NCBI GenBank assembly: GCA_016711925.1
Contig: JADJSA010000006.1
Coordinates: forward strand, 124,001 to 188,000
Length of the DNA: 64,000 nucleotides
Direction: 5' to 3'
DNA from: Candidatus Methylophosphatis haderslevensis
GTDB lineage: Bacteria > Pseudomonadota > Gammaproteobacteria > Burkholderiales > Rhodocyclaceae
This document shows, piece by piece, positions 9,269 through 17,961 of this stretch. Below the pieces are notes generated by a model. That model saw nothing but the letters and a program-made list of their open reading frames with translations. It did not search any database and was not told the origin of the DNA. Every line of letters starts with the position of its first letter. The first letter of the stretch is position 1. The position numbers and the translations under genes are program-made.

Positions 9269-10702
9269 TCAGGCGCACCTTGGCTTCGCTCGATCAGGCC
9301 CAGTCGATGGCGCCGAAATCCCGCAGCAGCCGCGCGCCGCGCGCGCCGGGTTAACCTGCGCAACCCGCGCAATGCAGCCAAGCAGATGTTGACGGAACAT
9401 GGGGTGCGCGTGGCGATTCTGGCCTGCCGGCCCGTGGCATCGGCAATTGTGCAGCAGGGCCTTGAGCGCGTCGAACTCGCAGCGCGGAACGTTGAGTCTG
9501 CGATTCACCACCAGGCCGACAACGTGCTGCGGCGTGGCCTGCGTTCGTGCCCGAGTCTTCTGGAAATGCGGTTCGAAGCCTTCGTCGACGATGATCGAAT
9601 AGACCATCGACTTGAAACGCTCGATCTTGCGCGCAAAGGCCACGTCGCCGGAGAAGATCAGGTCGTCGACATAACGCGTGTAGCCAACGCCGCAAGCCGC
9701 GGCCGCCCCGCTCAATCGCAGGTCAAGGCGATAGGCGCAGAGATTGGTCAATGCCGGCGAGCTTGGCGCGCCCTGCGGCAAGTGCGGAACCGTCAGCAAG
9801 ACTTGGCGTTGCATTTGGGACCGCTTTGCTTGGGCGTCAGCATGTTCGGCGACTGGCGCCGCGCGCAGGACCGAATGCGGCGTGGAGTGAGTCGCCAATC
9901 CGGTCAATAGCCGTGCCACTGCCGGCGGATAGCCGAGTGTGCGAAACACGGCATGCACGCGCGCTGCGGTGACGGTGGAGAAAAACTCGCGCAAATCGAT
10001 CTGCAACACGACGTCGGTTCCAGTGTGGGGGAGTGCCGCACTCACGACTGAACGGCCGCGCACGCAGCCATGCGCCGCTGGGTGAACGGGCACGCGTTCG
10101 AGGATGTCGCGCAGTATCCGGCGCTGCAGGTTGCGCAGCCGTGGCTTGGGGATTTCGATCAGGCGATAGCCGCCGCGTCGCTTGGCCAACCAACAGTACG
10201 AGTAGTGCCACAGCGGACCGTTCGCCGCGACCTGCGGTCGCAGGCTGCCGGCGAACCAGTCCAGCTCCCCGATCCGCAGACCGAGCCAGTCGGCAAGATC
10301 GCCGGGTGTCGCCAGCGCTGGCAAGTCGATTGCACCGAGCCGGGCTGGCGGTGCGCCCATCGGCGGCTGGAACGGAAACCAGCCGCGGACACGCGGTACC
10401 TCGCCATCCGACTCGAACGCGCGCCGCAGGGGGGCAAAAGCGAGGATGCTGCGCACCAATTCATCATGCTCGGCGGATGAGATGCCGTCACCGAAATCGA
10501 GCCGGACTTGTCGAATCAGTTGCGCCAACCATGGCCAGTTGCGGCCGAGAACCGTTTGCAGACGTTTTCGCAACGCCGGCGACCTTTGTTCGCCGGCTAA
10601 TAGCGCATTGGCAAGCTGCGTGGCGAGCGCCAGAAGATCGGGCTCGATGTACTGCGAGTCGAAGCGCGGGTGGCTCTCGTCGTGCATTGGCGCGGCCCGC
10701 AT
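9269..10702 (-). CDS. Retron-type reverse transcriptase, frameshifted near its C-terminus
   Basis: A reverse transcriptase of about 477 residues. Residues ~1-125 form an extension with no recognised domain. The polymerase follows, with GDLADWLGLR, the catalytic Asp in QIDLREFF, the retron-like LPQGAPSSP, and YVDD (~residues 344-347). The retron Y-region appears as VVGLVVN rather than VTG. The C-terminus VAQVNPAR is typical, but the frame then runs into unrelated residues. Removing one CG from the repeat at 9331-9346 restores VNPARGARLLRDFGAIDWA and a stop at 9294. No Shine-Dalgarno site is clear; ATG 10702 or 10687 are the likely starts. A long N-terminus and no effector gene recall the myxobacterial Mx162-type retrons. 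Confidence 0.88.
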   Translation of the reverse strand: MRAAPMHDESHPRFDSQYIEPDLLALATQLANALLAGEQRSPALRKRLQTVLGRNWPWLAQLIRQVRLDFGDGISSAEHDELVRSILAFAPLRRAFESDGEVPRVRGWFPFQPPMGAPPARLGAIDLPALATPGDLADWLGLRIGELDWFAGSLRPQVAANGPLWHYSYCWLAKRRGGYRLIEIPKPRLRNLQRRILRDILERVPVHPAAHGCVRGRSVVSAALPHTGTDVVLQIDLREFFSTVTAARVHAVFRTLGYPPAVARLLTGLATHSTPHSVLRAAPVAEHADAQAKRSQMQRQVLLTVPHLPQGAPSSPALTNLCAYRLDLRLSGAAAACGVGYTRYVDDLIFSGDVAFARKIERFKSMVYSIIVDEGFEPHFQKTRARTQATPQHVVGLVVNRRLNVPRCEFDALKALLHNCRCHGPAGQNRHAHPMFRQHLLGCIARVAQVNPARAARGCCGISAPSTGPDRAKPRCA

Positions 10703-10736
10703 CACTCGGCGAATCGACTGGTCTGGGAGATCACGA

Positions 10737-10901
10737 TGCGACGCGCGCTCCAACCTGTCGTGTCGTGCATGAGCAGTCCTGCGTCGCAGGCGCAGCGGCG
10801 CTCATGCCGCGCCTTGCCGGAAATGCTGGACCCTTGGGTAACCCAAGAGCGCGGAGGAGTTTCTCGACTCCCTGCCGCTGCGCTTGGAGACGCGCGTCGC
10901 A
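10737..10901 (-). ncRNA. Retron msr-msd noncoding RNA
   Basis: The transcript would begin at the a1 arm (10884-10901, TGCGACGCGCGTCTCCAA in transcript sense) and end at a2 (10737-10753, TTGGAGCGCGCGTCGCA), which pair with a single bulged base. An AGC follows a1 as AAGC, placing the branching guanosine where retrons have it. Next are two msr hairpins: GGAGT/ACTCC with a 6-base loop (10856-10871) and CTTGGGT/ACCCAAG (10833-10847). The msd hairpin has 8-bp arms GCATGAGC/GCTCATGC (10767-10807) and an inner CCTGCG/CGCAGG stem. The RNA ends ~35 bases before the reverse transcriptase start, the usual retron order. Exact msDNA ends cannot be read from sequence. Confidence 0.85.
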
Positions 10902-10906
10902 AACGC

Positions 10907-10935
10907 AGGGTAGAGAGATCATCCGCCAGCGTCAA
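10907..10935 (-). promoter_or_regulatory. Sigma70-type promoter of the retron
   Basis: On the minus strand TTGACG (10930-10935) and TACCCT (10907-10912) are separated by exactly 17 bases. The predicted start, about 6-7 bases downstream, coincides with the first bases of the a1 arm of the retron RNA, which supports both calls. Confidence 0.75.
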
Positions 10936-10994
10936 GCATTCTTCATGCATATCTCGTCGCGGCACGGATGTGCCGGATCGCGTGAAACGGCGGG

Positions 10995-11852
10995 CTAACC
11001 GCCGCCGCGCAGGCGCTCGAGGATGCCGTCGAGCTGGTCGAGGCTGCCGAAGCCGATGCTGAGCCGGCCAGCGCCTTTCTTGTTCGCCCTGATCAGGACG
11101 TTGGCACCGATGGCGTCGGACAACTCGTCCTGCAAGCGTTGCAGGTCTCGGTCGGCTTCGGCTTTTGCCGCTTGCTGCGGCGGCGGGTTCAGTTCGCGGG
11201 CGACGACGCGCTCGGTTTCGCGTACCGAAAGCCGCTTGGCGACGACGCGGTTGGCGAGCGCGATCTGGTTGGCGCCGCCGAGGGGCAACAGGGCACGCGC
11301 ATGCCCCATGTCGATATCCCCGGCCATGAGCAATTCCTGCACCGGTTTGGCCAGTTGCAGCAGGCGCAGCAGATTCGACGCCGCGGGGCGCGACCGGCCC
11401 ACGGCATCGGCGGCCTGCTGGTGCGTCATGCCGAACTCCCCGATCAGCCGCTGCAACCCTGCCGCTTCCTCGAGCGGATTGAGATCCTCACGCTGAATGT
11501 TCTCGATCAGGCTCATCGCCAGTGCGGCGTCATCCGGAATGTCGCGTATCAGCACCGGCACGCTATCGAGACCGGCGAGCTGCGCGGCACGCCAGCGACG
11601 TTCGCCAGCGACGATCTCGAAGCGCTCGGCACCAATGCGACGCACCAGAATCGGCTGCATGATGCCCTGCGCCTTGATCGACGCAGCCAGTTCATCGAGC
11701 GAGCCCGGGTCCATGCGGGTGCGCGGCTGGTACTTGCCGGGCTGCATCTGGGCGATGGCAAGCATGCTGGAATGGCCGGGATCGTCGCTCCTGTCACCGG
11801 CCAGCAATGCGTCCAGCCCGCGGCCCAGGCCTTTGAGTTTTGGTGGTGTCAT
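10995..11852 (-). CDS. parB: Chromosome partitioning protein ParB
   Basis: A 285-residue ParB. The N-terminal KGLGRGLDALL motif recruits ParA, the CTP-binding GERRWRAAQLAG motif and the ENIQREDLNPLEEA segment follow, then a helix-turn-helix (GMTHQQAADAVGRSRPAASNLL) that reads parS, and a C-terminal dimer domain. ParB spreads on DNA around parS and acts with ParA in origin segregation. Two parS sites lie 3.9 and 4.7 kb upstream, at 15703 and 16504. The gene lies 32 bases after parA in the same operon as rsmG and mnmG. The retron promoter begins 60 bases past its stop. Confidence 0.96.
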   Translation of the reverse strand: MTPPKLKGLGRGLDALLAGDRSDDPGHSSMLAIAQMQPGKYQPRTRMDPGSLDELAASIKAQGIMQPILVRRIGAERFEIVAGERRWRAAQLAGLDSVPVLIRDIPDDAALAMSLIENIQREDLNPLEEAAGLQRLIGEFGMTHQQAADAVGRSRPAASNLLRLLQLAKPVQELLMAGDIDMGHARALLPLGGANQIALANRVVAKRLSVRETERVVARELNPPPQQAAKAEADRDLQRLQDELSDAIGANVLIRANKKGAGRLSIGFGSLDQLDGILERLRGGG

Positions 11853-11884
11853 CGTGATCTCCCTGGTCTGCTTGTCCGGCAGTT

Positions 11885-12655
11885 CTAGAGCGTCTTCATG
11901 CGTTCGATCATCTCTTCGGCGAAGGCCAGATAGGCCTGCGATCCCTTGGCGGTGCGGTCGAACAAGACGCCCGGCAGGCCGTGGCTGGGCGCTTCGGCGA
12001 GCCGGATGTTGCGCGGCACGACGGTGCGGAACACCTTGTCGCCGAAGTGTGCCTCGAGTTGCGCGGAAACCTGCTGGCCAAGCGTGTTGCGCGGATCGAA
12101 CATCACGCGCAGCAGGCCGATGATCTTCAGGTCGCGATTGAGGTTGGCATGCACCTTCTTGATGGTATTCACCAGATCGGACAGGCCTTCGAGCGCGAAG
12201 TATTCACATTGCATCGGGATGATCACGCCATTGGCGGCACACAGGCCGTTGAGAGTGAGCAGCGACAGCGAAGGCGGACAATCGATCAGGACGAAATCAT
12301 ATTCGTGATCGTGCTCGGCCAGTTCGCGCTTGAGCCGGGTTTCCCGGTGCTCGAGTTCCACCAACTCGATTTCGGCCCCGGCCAGATCGCGATTGGCGGG
12401 CAGCACGTCGTACTTTCCGGCGGGCGATACCGTGCGAACGTCGTTGAGCGCCACCAAACCCACCAGCAGGTGATACACGGACTGCGTCAGCGAGCGCTTT
12501 TCGATCCCGCTGCCCATGGTGGCGTTGCCTTGCGGATCGAGATCGACCAGCAGCACGCGCTGCCCGGCGGCGCCGAGCGCTGCGGCCAGATTAACGCTGG
12601 TGGTTGTCTTGCCGACGCCGCCCTTCTGGTTGGCGATTGCGAATATTCTGGCCAT
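11885..12655 (-). CDS. parA: Chromosome partitioning ATPase ParA
   Basis: A 256-residue MinD/ParA family ATPase with the deviant Walker A motif KGGVGKTT at residues ~11-18, the LLVDLDPQGNAT motif and the switch FVLIDCPPSL. It binds DNA non-specifically when ATP-bound and is released by ParB, pulling ParB-parS complexes apart. The short N-terminus without a helix-turn-helix matches chromosomal rather than plasmid ParA. It starts 11 bases after rsmG and precedes parB, the usual mnmG-rsmG-parA-parB order near bacterial origins. Confidence 0.96.
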   Translation of the reverse strand: MARIFAIANQKGGVGKTTTSVNLAAALGAAGQRVLLVDLDPQGNATMGSGIEKRSLTQSVYHLLVGLVALNDVRTVSPAGKYDVLPANRDLAGAEIELVELEHRETRLKRELAEHDHEYDFVLIDCPPSLSLLTLNGLCAANGVIIPMQCEYFALEGLSDLVNTIKKVHANLNRDLKIIGLLRVMFDPRNTLGQQVSAQLEAHFGDKVFRTVVPRNIRLAEAPSHGLPGVLFDRTAKGSQAYLAFAEEMIERMKTL

Positions 12656-12666
12656 GTCGGTTCGGA

Positions 12667-13290
12667 TCAGCGTCGCTCAATGACGATCAGATGGCGTGCG
12701 GCGTCCAGGCCGGGCACCTCGAGCGCGATTATCCTTGCGACGTGAAAGCCGTCGGGCAGGTGCGCCAGTTCGTCGTGCGGGAGAACGCCCTTCATCGCGT
12801 ACCAGCGTCCGCTGTCGCCGACCAGGTGCCGGGTCAGCCGAACGAAATCGGCGATGTCCGAAAACGCCCGCGAGATGACGGCATCCGGCCGGGTTGCGGG
12901 CTGCCACTGTTCGACGCGGTCGTTGACGACGGTCGCGTTGTCCAAGGCGAGTTCGATCTTTGCCTGCTGCAGGAAACTCGCCTTCTTGTGACTGGTTTCG
13001 ACCAGCGCAACCTGCAGATCGGGCCGGGCGATCGCCAACGGTATGCCGGGCAAACCGCCGCCGCTACCGATATCGGCAATCGCGCCGGCTTCGAGGTGAG
13101 GCAGCACCGACAGGGAATCCAGCAGATGGTGGGTGACCATCTGCGACTCCTCGCGCAGTGCGGTCAGGTTGTAGACGCGATTCCATTTGGCGAGCAGCGC
13201 GGCGAAGGCCAGCAACCGTTCCTGCGCGGGCTGCGGCAAGTCCAGGCCCAGCGCGACAATGCCACGCGCAAGTTGATCGTTCATCGTCAT
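12667..13290 (-). CDS. rsmG: 16S rRNA (guanine527-N7)-methyltransferase RsmG
   Basis: A 207-residue SAM-dependent methyltransferase that modifies G527 of 16S rRNA. The SAM-binding loop reads ADIGSGGGLPGIPLAI and the family motif KWNRVYNLTA precedes it. Its ATG overlaps the mnmG stop (ATGA), so the two are translationally coupled; an in-frame ATG two codons later is an alternative start. Length is normal for the family. Formerly gidB, part of the origin-proximal cluster. Confidence 0.95.
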   Translation of the reverse strand: MTMNDQLARGIVALGLDLPQPAQERLLAFAALLAKWNRVYNLTALREESQMVTHHLLDSLSVLPHLEAGAIADIGSGGGLPGIPLAIARPDLQVALVETSHKKASFLQQAKIELALDNATVVNDRVEQWQPATRPDAVISRAFSDIADFVRLTRHLVGDSGRWYAMKGVLPHDELAHLPDGFHVARIIALEVPGLDAARHLIVIERR

Positions 13291-15203
13291 GCGCTCTGGC
13301 GGGTGGCCGACGATTCGACCTGGCTTGCCGCAAGCGAACCGCGCTTGAGGTGCACCAACAGCAAGGAGATCGCGGCCGGCGTGATGCCCTGTAACCGTGC
13401 GGCCTGACCGACACTCTCCGGCTTATGTTGATTGAGTTTCTGCTGGACTTCCTTGGACAGTCCGCGAACCGCGGCATAGTCGAAGTCGCCGGGCAAGCGC
13501 ATCGACTCGGCTTCCACGTTGCGCTCCACTTCGTCCTGCTGGCGATCGATATAGCCTTGATATTTCGCCTGAATCTCGACCTGCTCGACGGCCTGGGAAA
13601 AATCGATCGGATCGGGAGCACCGGTGAGCGCCATCAATTTGTCATAGGTCACGCCGGGCCGGCGCAACAGTTCGAACAGGCTGTATTCGCGTTCAATCGG
13701 CTTGCCCAGCACACGTTCGGCTTCGCCGGCCGGCAAGGTCTGCGGTCGCACCCAGGAACTGCGCAGGCGCTCGGTTTCGGCGGCAATCGCATCTCGCTTG
13801 CGGTTGAAGGAGTCCCAGCGGGCATCATCGACCAGCCCGAGTTTGCGGCCGGTTTCGGTAAGGCGCAGGTCGGCGTTGTCCTCCCGCAGCGAGAGCCGGA
13901 ATTCGGCGCGCGATGTGAACATGCGGTACGGCTCGCTGACGCCGCGGGTCACCAGGTCGTCAACCAGCACGCCGAGGTAGGCCTGGTCCCGCCGCGGGCA
14001 CCAGCCGGCCTCGCCGCGCACCAGGCGAACCGCGTTGATACCCGCCAGCAGGCCCTGCGCGGCCGCCTCCTCGTAGCCGGTAGTGCCGTTGATCTGTCCC
14101 GCGAAGAACAGGCCGGAAATCGACTTGGTTTCGAGGCTGCTCTTGAGGTTGCGCGGGTCGATGTAGTCGTACTCGATCGCATAGCCCGGCCGCAGGATAT
14201 GCGCGTTTTCCAGACCTCGGATGCTGCGTACCAGTGCCAGTTGCACATCGAAAGGCAGCGAGGTGGAAACGCCGTTAGGGTAGATCTCGCGCGTATCCAG
14301 GCCTTCCGGCTCGAGAAAGATATTATGGCTGGTCTTGTCGGCGAAGCGGTGGATCTTGTCTTCGATCGACGGGCAGTAACGCGGGCCGACGCCTTCGATG
14401 ACGCCGGTAAACATCGGCGAGCGATCGAGACCGGCGCGAATTATCTCGTGGGTGCGCGAGTTGGTCTGGGCGATCCAGCACGGGAGCTGCCGCGGATGCT
14501 GGTCGGGGCGCCCGAGGAAGGAAAACACCGGAACCGGCTGATCGCCCGGTTGTTCGGTCATCACCGAGAAATCGATTGTGCGACCATCCAGACGTGGCGG
14601 CGTGCCAGTCTTCAGGCGGCCTTGCGGCAGTTCAAGTTCGCGCAAGCGCGCTCCTAGGGTCGCGGCGGGCGGATCGCCGGCACGCCCCGCCTGATAGCTC
14701 GACAGGCCGACATGGATCAGTCCGGACAGGAACGTACCGGCAGTCAGCACGACCGACTGCGCCTCGAAACGCACACCGGTTTGAGTCACAACGCCGGAAA
14801 CGCGGTCTCCCGTAAGCAGCAGATCGTCGACGGCCTGCTGGAACAGCATCAGTCGCGGCTGGTTCTCCAGCCGGCGACGGATGGCCGCCTTATAGAGCAC
14901 GCGGTCTGCCTGCGCACGCGTTGCGCGTACCGCCGGCCCCTTGCTCGAATTCAGGATGCGGAACTGGATCCCGGCTTCGTCGGTAGCCGACGCCATCGCC
15001 CCGCCGAGGGCGTCGATTTCCTTGACCAGATGTCCCTTGCCGATACCGCCTATCGACGGATTGCAGGACATCTGCCCCAGGGTCTCTATGTTGTGTGTAA
15101 GCAAAAGTGTGCTCGCACCTGCGCGCGCGGCAGCCAGCGCGGCTTCGGTTCCGGCATGGCCGCCACCGACGACGATCACATCAAAACGGGTCGGGAAGTA
15201 CAT
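13287..15203 (-). CDS. mnmG: tRNA uridine-34 carboxymethylaminomethyl enzyme MnmG
   Basis: A 638-residue FAD enzyme that, with MnmE, installs the carboxymethylaminomethyl group on U34 of certain tRNAs. The N-terminus has the dinucleotide-binding GGGHAGTEAALAAARAG, followed by the SCNPSIGGIGKGHLVKEIDALGG family signature, and the C-terminal helical domain binds tRNA. It heads a minus-strand operon with rsmG, parA and parB. The 178-base gap upstream of its ATG separates it from the divergent small gene at 15382 and must hold both promoters, though no clear -35/-10 pair stood out. Confidence 0.96.
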   Translation of the reverse strand: MYFPTRFDVIVVGGGHAGTEAALAAARAGASTLLLTHNIETLGQMSCNPSIGGIGKGHLVKEIDALGGAMASATDEAGIQFRILNSSKGPAVRATRAQADRVLYKAAIRRRLENQPRLMLFQQAVDDLLLTGDRVSGVVTQTGVRFEAQSVVLTAGTFLSGLIHVGLSSYQAGRAGDPPAATLGARLRELELPQGRLKTGTPPRLDGRTIDFSVMTEQPGDQPVPVFSFLGRPDQHPRQLPCWIAQTNSRTHEIIRAGLDRSPMFTGVIEGVGPRYCPSIEDKIHRFADKTSHNIFLEPEGLDTREIYPNGVSTSLPFDVQLALVRSIRGLENAHILRPGYAIEYDYIDPRNLKSSLETKSISGLFFAGQINGTTGYEEAAAQGLLAGINAVRLVRGEAGWCPRRDQAYLGVLVDDLVTRGVSEPYRMFTSRAEFRLSLREDNADLRLTETGRKLGLVDDARWDSFNRKRDAIAAETERLRSSWVRPQTLPAGEAERVLGKPIEREYSLFELLRRPGVTYDKLMALTGAPDPIDFSQAVEQVEIQAKYQGYIDRQQDEVERNVEAESMRLPGDFDYAAVRGLSKEVQQKLNQHKPESVGQAARLQGITPAAISLLLVHLKRGSLAASQVESSATRQSA

Positions 15204-15381
15204 GGAAGAATGGAATGGCCAAGACGCGAGGGACGCATGATACGCCGCAGAGCAGCGAAAGCACAGCGCCGATCCGATGCGCCGGATTTCATTTGCTTAC
15301 AAAACGCTGAAGCTGACTGCGCCGGCCTGAGCTAGCATGAAGGCGTAGATTCTGCGTTACCTGAGTTCCGAGGAGAACCGC

Positions 15382-15696
15382 ATGTTGAAGCGATTGATTG
15401 CTGCCGGAATTGCGACCGTCGTGCTCGGTGGATTCACCGCAAGTGCCTTTGCCCATGACGGTTGGCGCCATGAGGGCAGATACCATCGCGGTTGGCACCA
15501 TGGTGACAACTGGCGCGGCCGGGTCTATGTAGCTCCGCCGGTTGCCTACTACCCGCGATACTACGCACCGCCGGATGCCTACGTTCAACCGCCGCCCAGG
15601 GTGTACTATCCGGCGCCCGCCTACGAGGAGCGCCCGGTGTATTACCGGAGGCCCGGTGTGACGATTTCGGTGCCGCCGTTGTTCATCGGGTTCTAG
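15382..15696 (+). CDS. Small secreted His/Tyr/Pro-rich protein
   Basis: A 104-residue protein with a clear signal peptide (LIAAGIATVVLGGFTASAFA) and a mature part dominated by His, Gly, Trp, Tyr and Pro (HDGWRHEGRYHRGWHH, then PPVAYYPRYYAPP). A good Shine-Dalgarno GAGGAGA precedes the ATG. The histidine-rich segment could bind metal, but this is inference; similar short periplasmic proteins are usually annotated as hypothetical. It ends 6 bases before the first parS site. Confidence 0.75.
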   Translation: MLKRLIAAGIATVVLGGFTASAFAHDGWRHEGRYHRGWHHGDNWRGRVYVAPPVAYYPRYYAPPDAYVQPPPRVYYPAPAYEERPVYYRRPGVTISVPPLFIGF

Positions 15697-15702
15697 CCGG
15701 CT

Positions 15703-15718
15703 TGTTTCACGTGAAACC
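15703..15718. promoter_or_regulatory. parS centromere site 1
   Basis: TGTTTCACGTGAAACC matches the 16-bp parS consensus TGTTTCACGTGAAACA at 15 of 16 positions. It lies between genes, 3.9 kb from parB and about 5 kb from dnaA. Confidence 0.93.
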
Positions 15719-15728
15719 GGCAGGGAGG

Positions 15729-16496
15729 CTATTGCGACCAAGACTGCAACAACTCCCCGGCGAACCGAACGATCAGAATCAGAACGACAACCAGAAACAG
15801 TCGACGCACGAAGCGACTGCCGTGGCGTAGCGCCAGCTGGCTCCCGACGAGCGCACCTGCAACGTTGCAGAACGCCATGGCGAGTCCGAGTTGCCACATG
15901 ACCTGCCCGCCTGAGCCGAAGCAGATCAGGGCCGCAACATTCGTCATGACGTTGACCACATTGGCGGTGGCGGAGGCCCGCAAGAAATCGAAGCCGAAGA
16001 ATCGGACAAAAAGAAAGATCAGGAAACTACCGGTTCCTGGTCCGAAAAATCCGTCGTAAAAGCCGATCCCTCCACCCAGGACGAGCGCGCCAAACATCTG
16101 CCGCCCGCCCAAATGCAGCCCGCGATCCACTCGACCGAAATCCCCGCGCAGCAGCGTGTAACACCCGACAACGACAAGCAGCACGAGGACCAGCGGCTTG
16201 AGCAGCGCCTCGGGTAACGCGGAAACCGTCATTGCGCCGAAGTACGATGCGACGAATGCCGCACCCGCCGCCGGCAAGGCGGCCCGCCAGGGAACCTCGA
16301 CCCTTCTGAAGTAGCGCGCCGCCGCGCTGGCAGTGCCGAAGACGGCCGACAGCTTGTTGGTTCCGAAGACTGTTGCTGCGCCGGCATCAGGATAGGCGCC
16401 GAACAGCAACGGGATCTGGATCAGCCCACCGCCACCGACGATAGCGTCGACCAGCCCGGCAAGGAACGCTCCGCCCAAGAGTAACGCCAGGTCCAT
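15729..16496 (-). CDS. TSUP (TauE/SafE) family permease
   Basis: A 255-residue polytopic membrane protein with about eight helices, beginning LAGLVDAIVGGGGLIQIPLL, the family's first repeat with its glycine loop, and a second repeat GGGIGFYDGFFGPGTGSFL. TSUP proteins export or import sulfite, sulfonates or other organic acid anions; the substrate here cannot be told. The gene is neatly bracketed by two parS sites, so its presence at this position may simply reflect centromere spacing. No operon partner is adjacent. Confidence 0.85.
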   Translation of the reverse strand: MDLALLLGGAFLAGLVDAIVGGGGLIQIPLLFGAYPDAGAATVFGTNKLSAVFGTASAAARYFRRVEVPWRAALPAAGAAFVASYFGAMTVSALPEALLKPLVLVLLVVVGCYTLLRGDFGRVDRGLHLGGRQMFGALVLGGGIGFYDGFFGPGTGSFLIFLFVRFFGFDFLRASATANVVNVMTNVAALICFGSGGQVMWQLGLAMAFCNVAGALVGSQLALRHGSRFVRRLFLVVVLILIVRFAGELLQSWSQ

Positions 16497-16503
16497 CGGT
16501 CAA

Positions 16504-16519
16504 TGTTTCACGTGAAACG
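16504..16519. promoter_or_regulatory. parS centromere site 2
   Basis: TGTTTCACGTGAAACG matches parS at 15 of 16 positions, 801 bases from site 1 and just upstream of the permease start codon, so bound ParB could affect that promoter. Confidence 0.93.
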
Positions 16520-16611
16520 CCGACCCGCCGCCATGGCTTGCCGGTCCTTGATCACCTCGCCGACGACCTGGACCAAGCCTCACCTATGCTCGGCAGGGAG
16601 AGCGTGCCGAC

Positions 16612-17961
16612 TCATTTCCCGATACAGAAGCGGGAAAAGATCTCGCCCAGCAAATCGTCAGCCAGGAACTGCCCGGTAATCTCGCTTAGCGCTGATTGCG
16701 CCAGGCGCAATTCCTCCGCAAACAACTCCCACTCGCCCGCGACACTTTGGGCCTGTCCAAGGAACGACGCAGTCGCCTGAAGCGCCTGCAGGTGCCGCTC
16801 GCGAGCAAGATAGCTATCCTCGATCCCTGCGCGCCAGCCGCCGGCCCGCAGCAGCTCCGCTTGCAGCAATGCCACGCCATCGCCGGTCTGGGCAGAAAGT
16901 CCGATCCATACGCGCCCGTCGCGCAATTCCCGGAAACTATCAACCTGGGCAAGATCGATCTTGTTAGCCACCACCACGTGTTCGACACCCCTGGGCAATC
17001 GTTGCGCGATCGCATCGTCTGCGTGGCGCCAGCCGTCGCGCGCATCCACCAAGTGCAGTACGACGTCGGCCCGATCTATCTCGCGCCAGCTACGCTCGAT
17101 CCCGATCTCCTCGATCTGATCCGTGGTGTCCCGCAGCCCTGCGGTATCCACCACATGCAGCGGCACACCTTCGATCAGAATCGACTCGCGCAGCGCATCT
17201 CGGGTCGTTCCCGCAATCGGCGTCACGATCGCCCTCTCCTCCCCGGCCAAGCGATTGAGAAGACTGGACTTTCCGACATTCGGCTGACCTGCGATCACGA
17301 CTTGCAAACCGCTCCGCAGCAGATTGCCTTGGCGTGCCTTCGCCAGTACCTCATTGAGCGTCTCGCGCACCACCGCAAGACGTGCGAGCAGATCCGCTGC
17401 CTGCGGCGTATCGACTTCCTCTTCAGGAAAATCCAGGCCGGCCTCGACCCGAAGCCGCAGATCGGTCAGTCGCTCCTGCAGTTCACCAATCGCCACCGAG
17501 AACGCACCCGACAACGAACGAAGTGCGGACCGGACAGCCTGTTCGCTCGCGGCATCGATCAGATCTGCCACCGCCTCGGCTTGCGTCAGATCGAGCTTGC
17601 CATTGAGAAAGGCCCGTCGCGTGAATTCGCCTGGCTCGGCCAATCTGGCGCCGAGTTCGATACATCGCCCCAGCAACATGCGCAACAAAACAGGGCCGCC
17701 GTGACCCTGCAACTCGAGCACATCCTCACCGGTGAACGAATGCGGGCCGGGAAAGAAAATAACGATGCCCCGATCGATCGTCGATCCATCCGCCGATCGC
17801 AGGTTAGCCAGGGTGGCGACGCGGGGCACCGGCTGGCGCCCGGTCAGGGATGTGGCCAGGCCGTCGAGCTGTGGTCCCGACACCCGTACTACGCCGATGC
17901 CACCGCGGCCCGGCGCGGTGGCTATCGCTGCGATGACGTCAGACCGTCTTGGCCTTGCCAC
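16612..17961 (-). CDS. mnmE: tRNA modification GTPase MnmE
   Basis: A 449-residue GTPase partner of MnmG in U34 tRNA modification. The N-terminal folate-binding domain has IAAIATAPGRGGIGVVRVSG, the G domain inserted in helical sequence has GQPNVGKSSLLN (G1), DTAGLR (G3) and NKID (G4), and it ends with the catalytic CIGK. The only usable start is a GTG that overlaps the last 23 bases of yidC, so coupling with yidC is likely. Length is normal. Confidence 0.95.
   Translation of the reverse strand: MARPRRSDVIAAIATAPGRGGIGVVRVSGPQLDGLATSLTGRQPVPRVATLANLRSADGSTIDRGIVIFFPGPHSFTGEDVLELQGHGGPVLLRMLLGRCIELGARLAEPGEFTRRAFLNGKLDLTQAEAVADLIDAASEQAVRSALRSLSGAFSVAIGELQERLTDLRLRVEAGLDFPEEEVDTPQAADLLARLAVVRETLNEVLAKARQGNLLRSGLQVVIAGQPNVGKSSLLNRLAGEERAIVTPIAGTTRDALRESILIEGVPLHVVDTAGLRDTTDQIEEIGIERSWREIDRADVVLHLVDARDGWRHADDAIAQRLPRGVEHVVVANKIDLAQVDSFRELRDGRVWIGLSAQTGDGVALLQAELLRAGGWRAGIEDSYLARERHLQALQATASFLGQAQSVAGEWELFAEELRLAQSALSEITGQFLADDLLGEIFSRFCIGK

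Noticed and set aside
10731..10753. TTG at 10753 as the retron reverse transcriptase start
   Set aside because: It overlaps the a2 arm of the retron RNA and has no ribosome site; ATG at 10702 or 10687 is more plausible.
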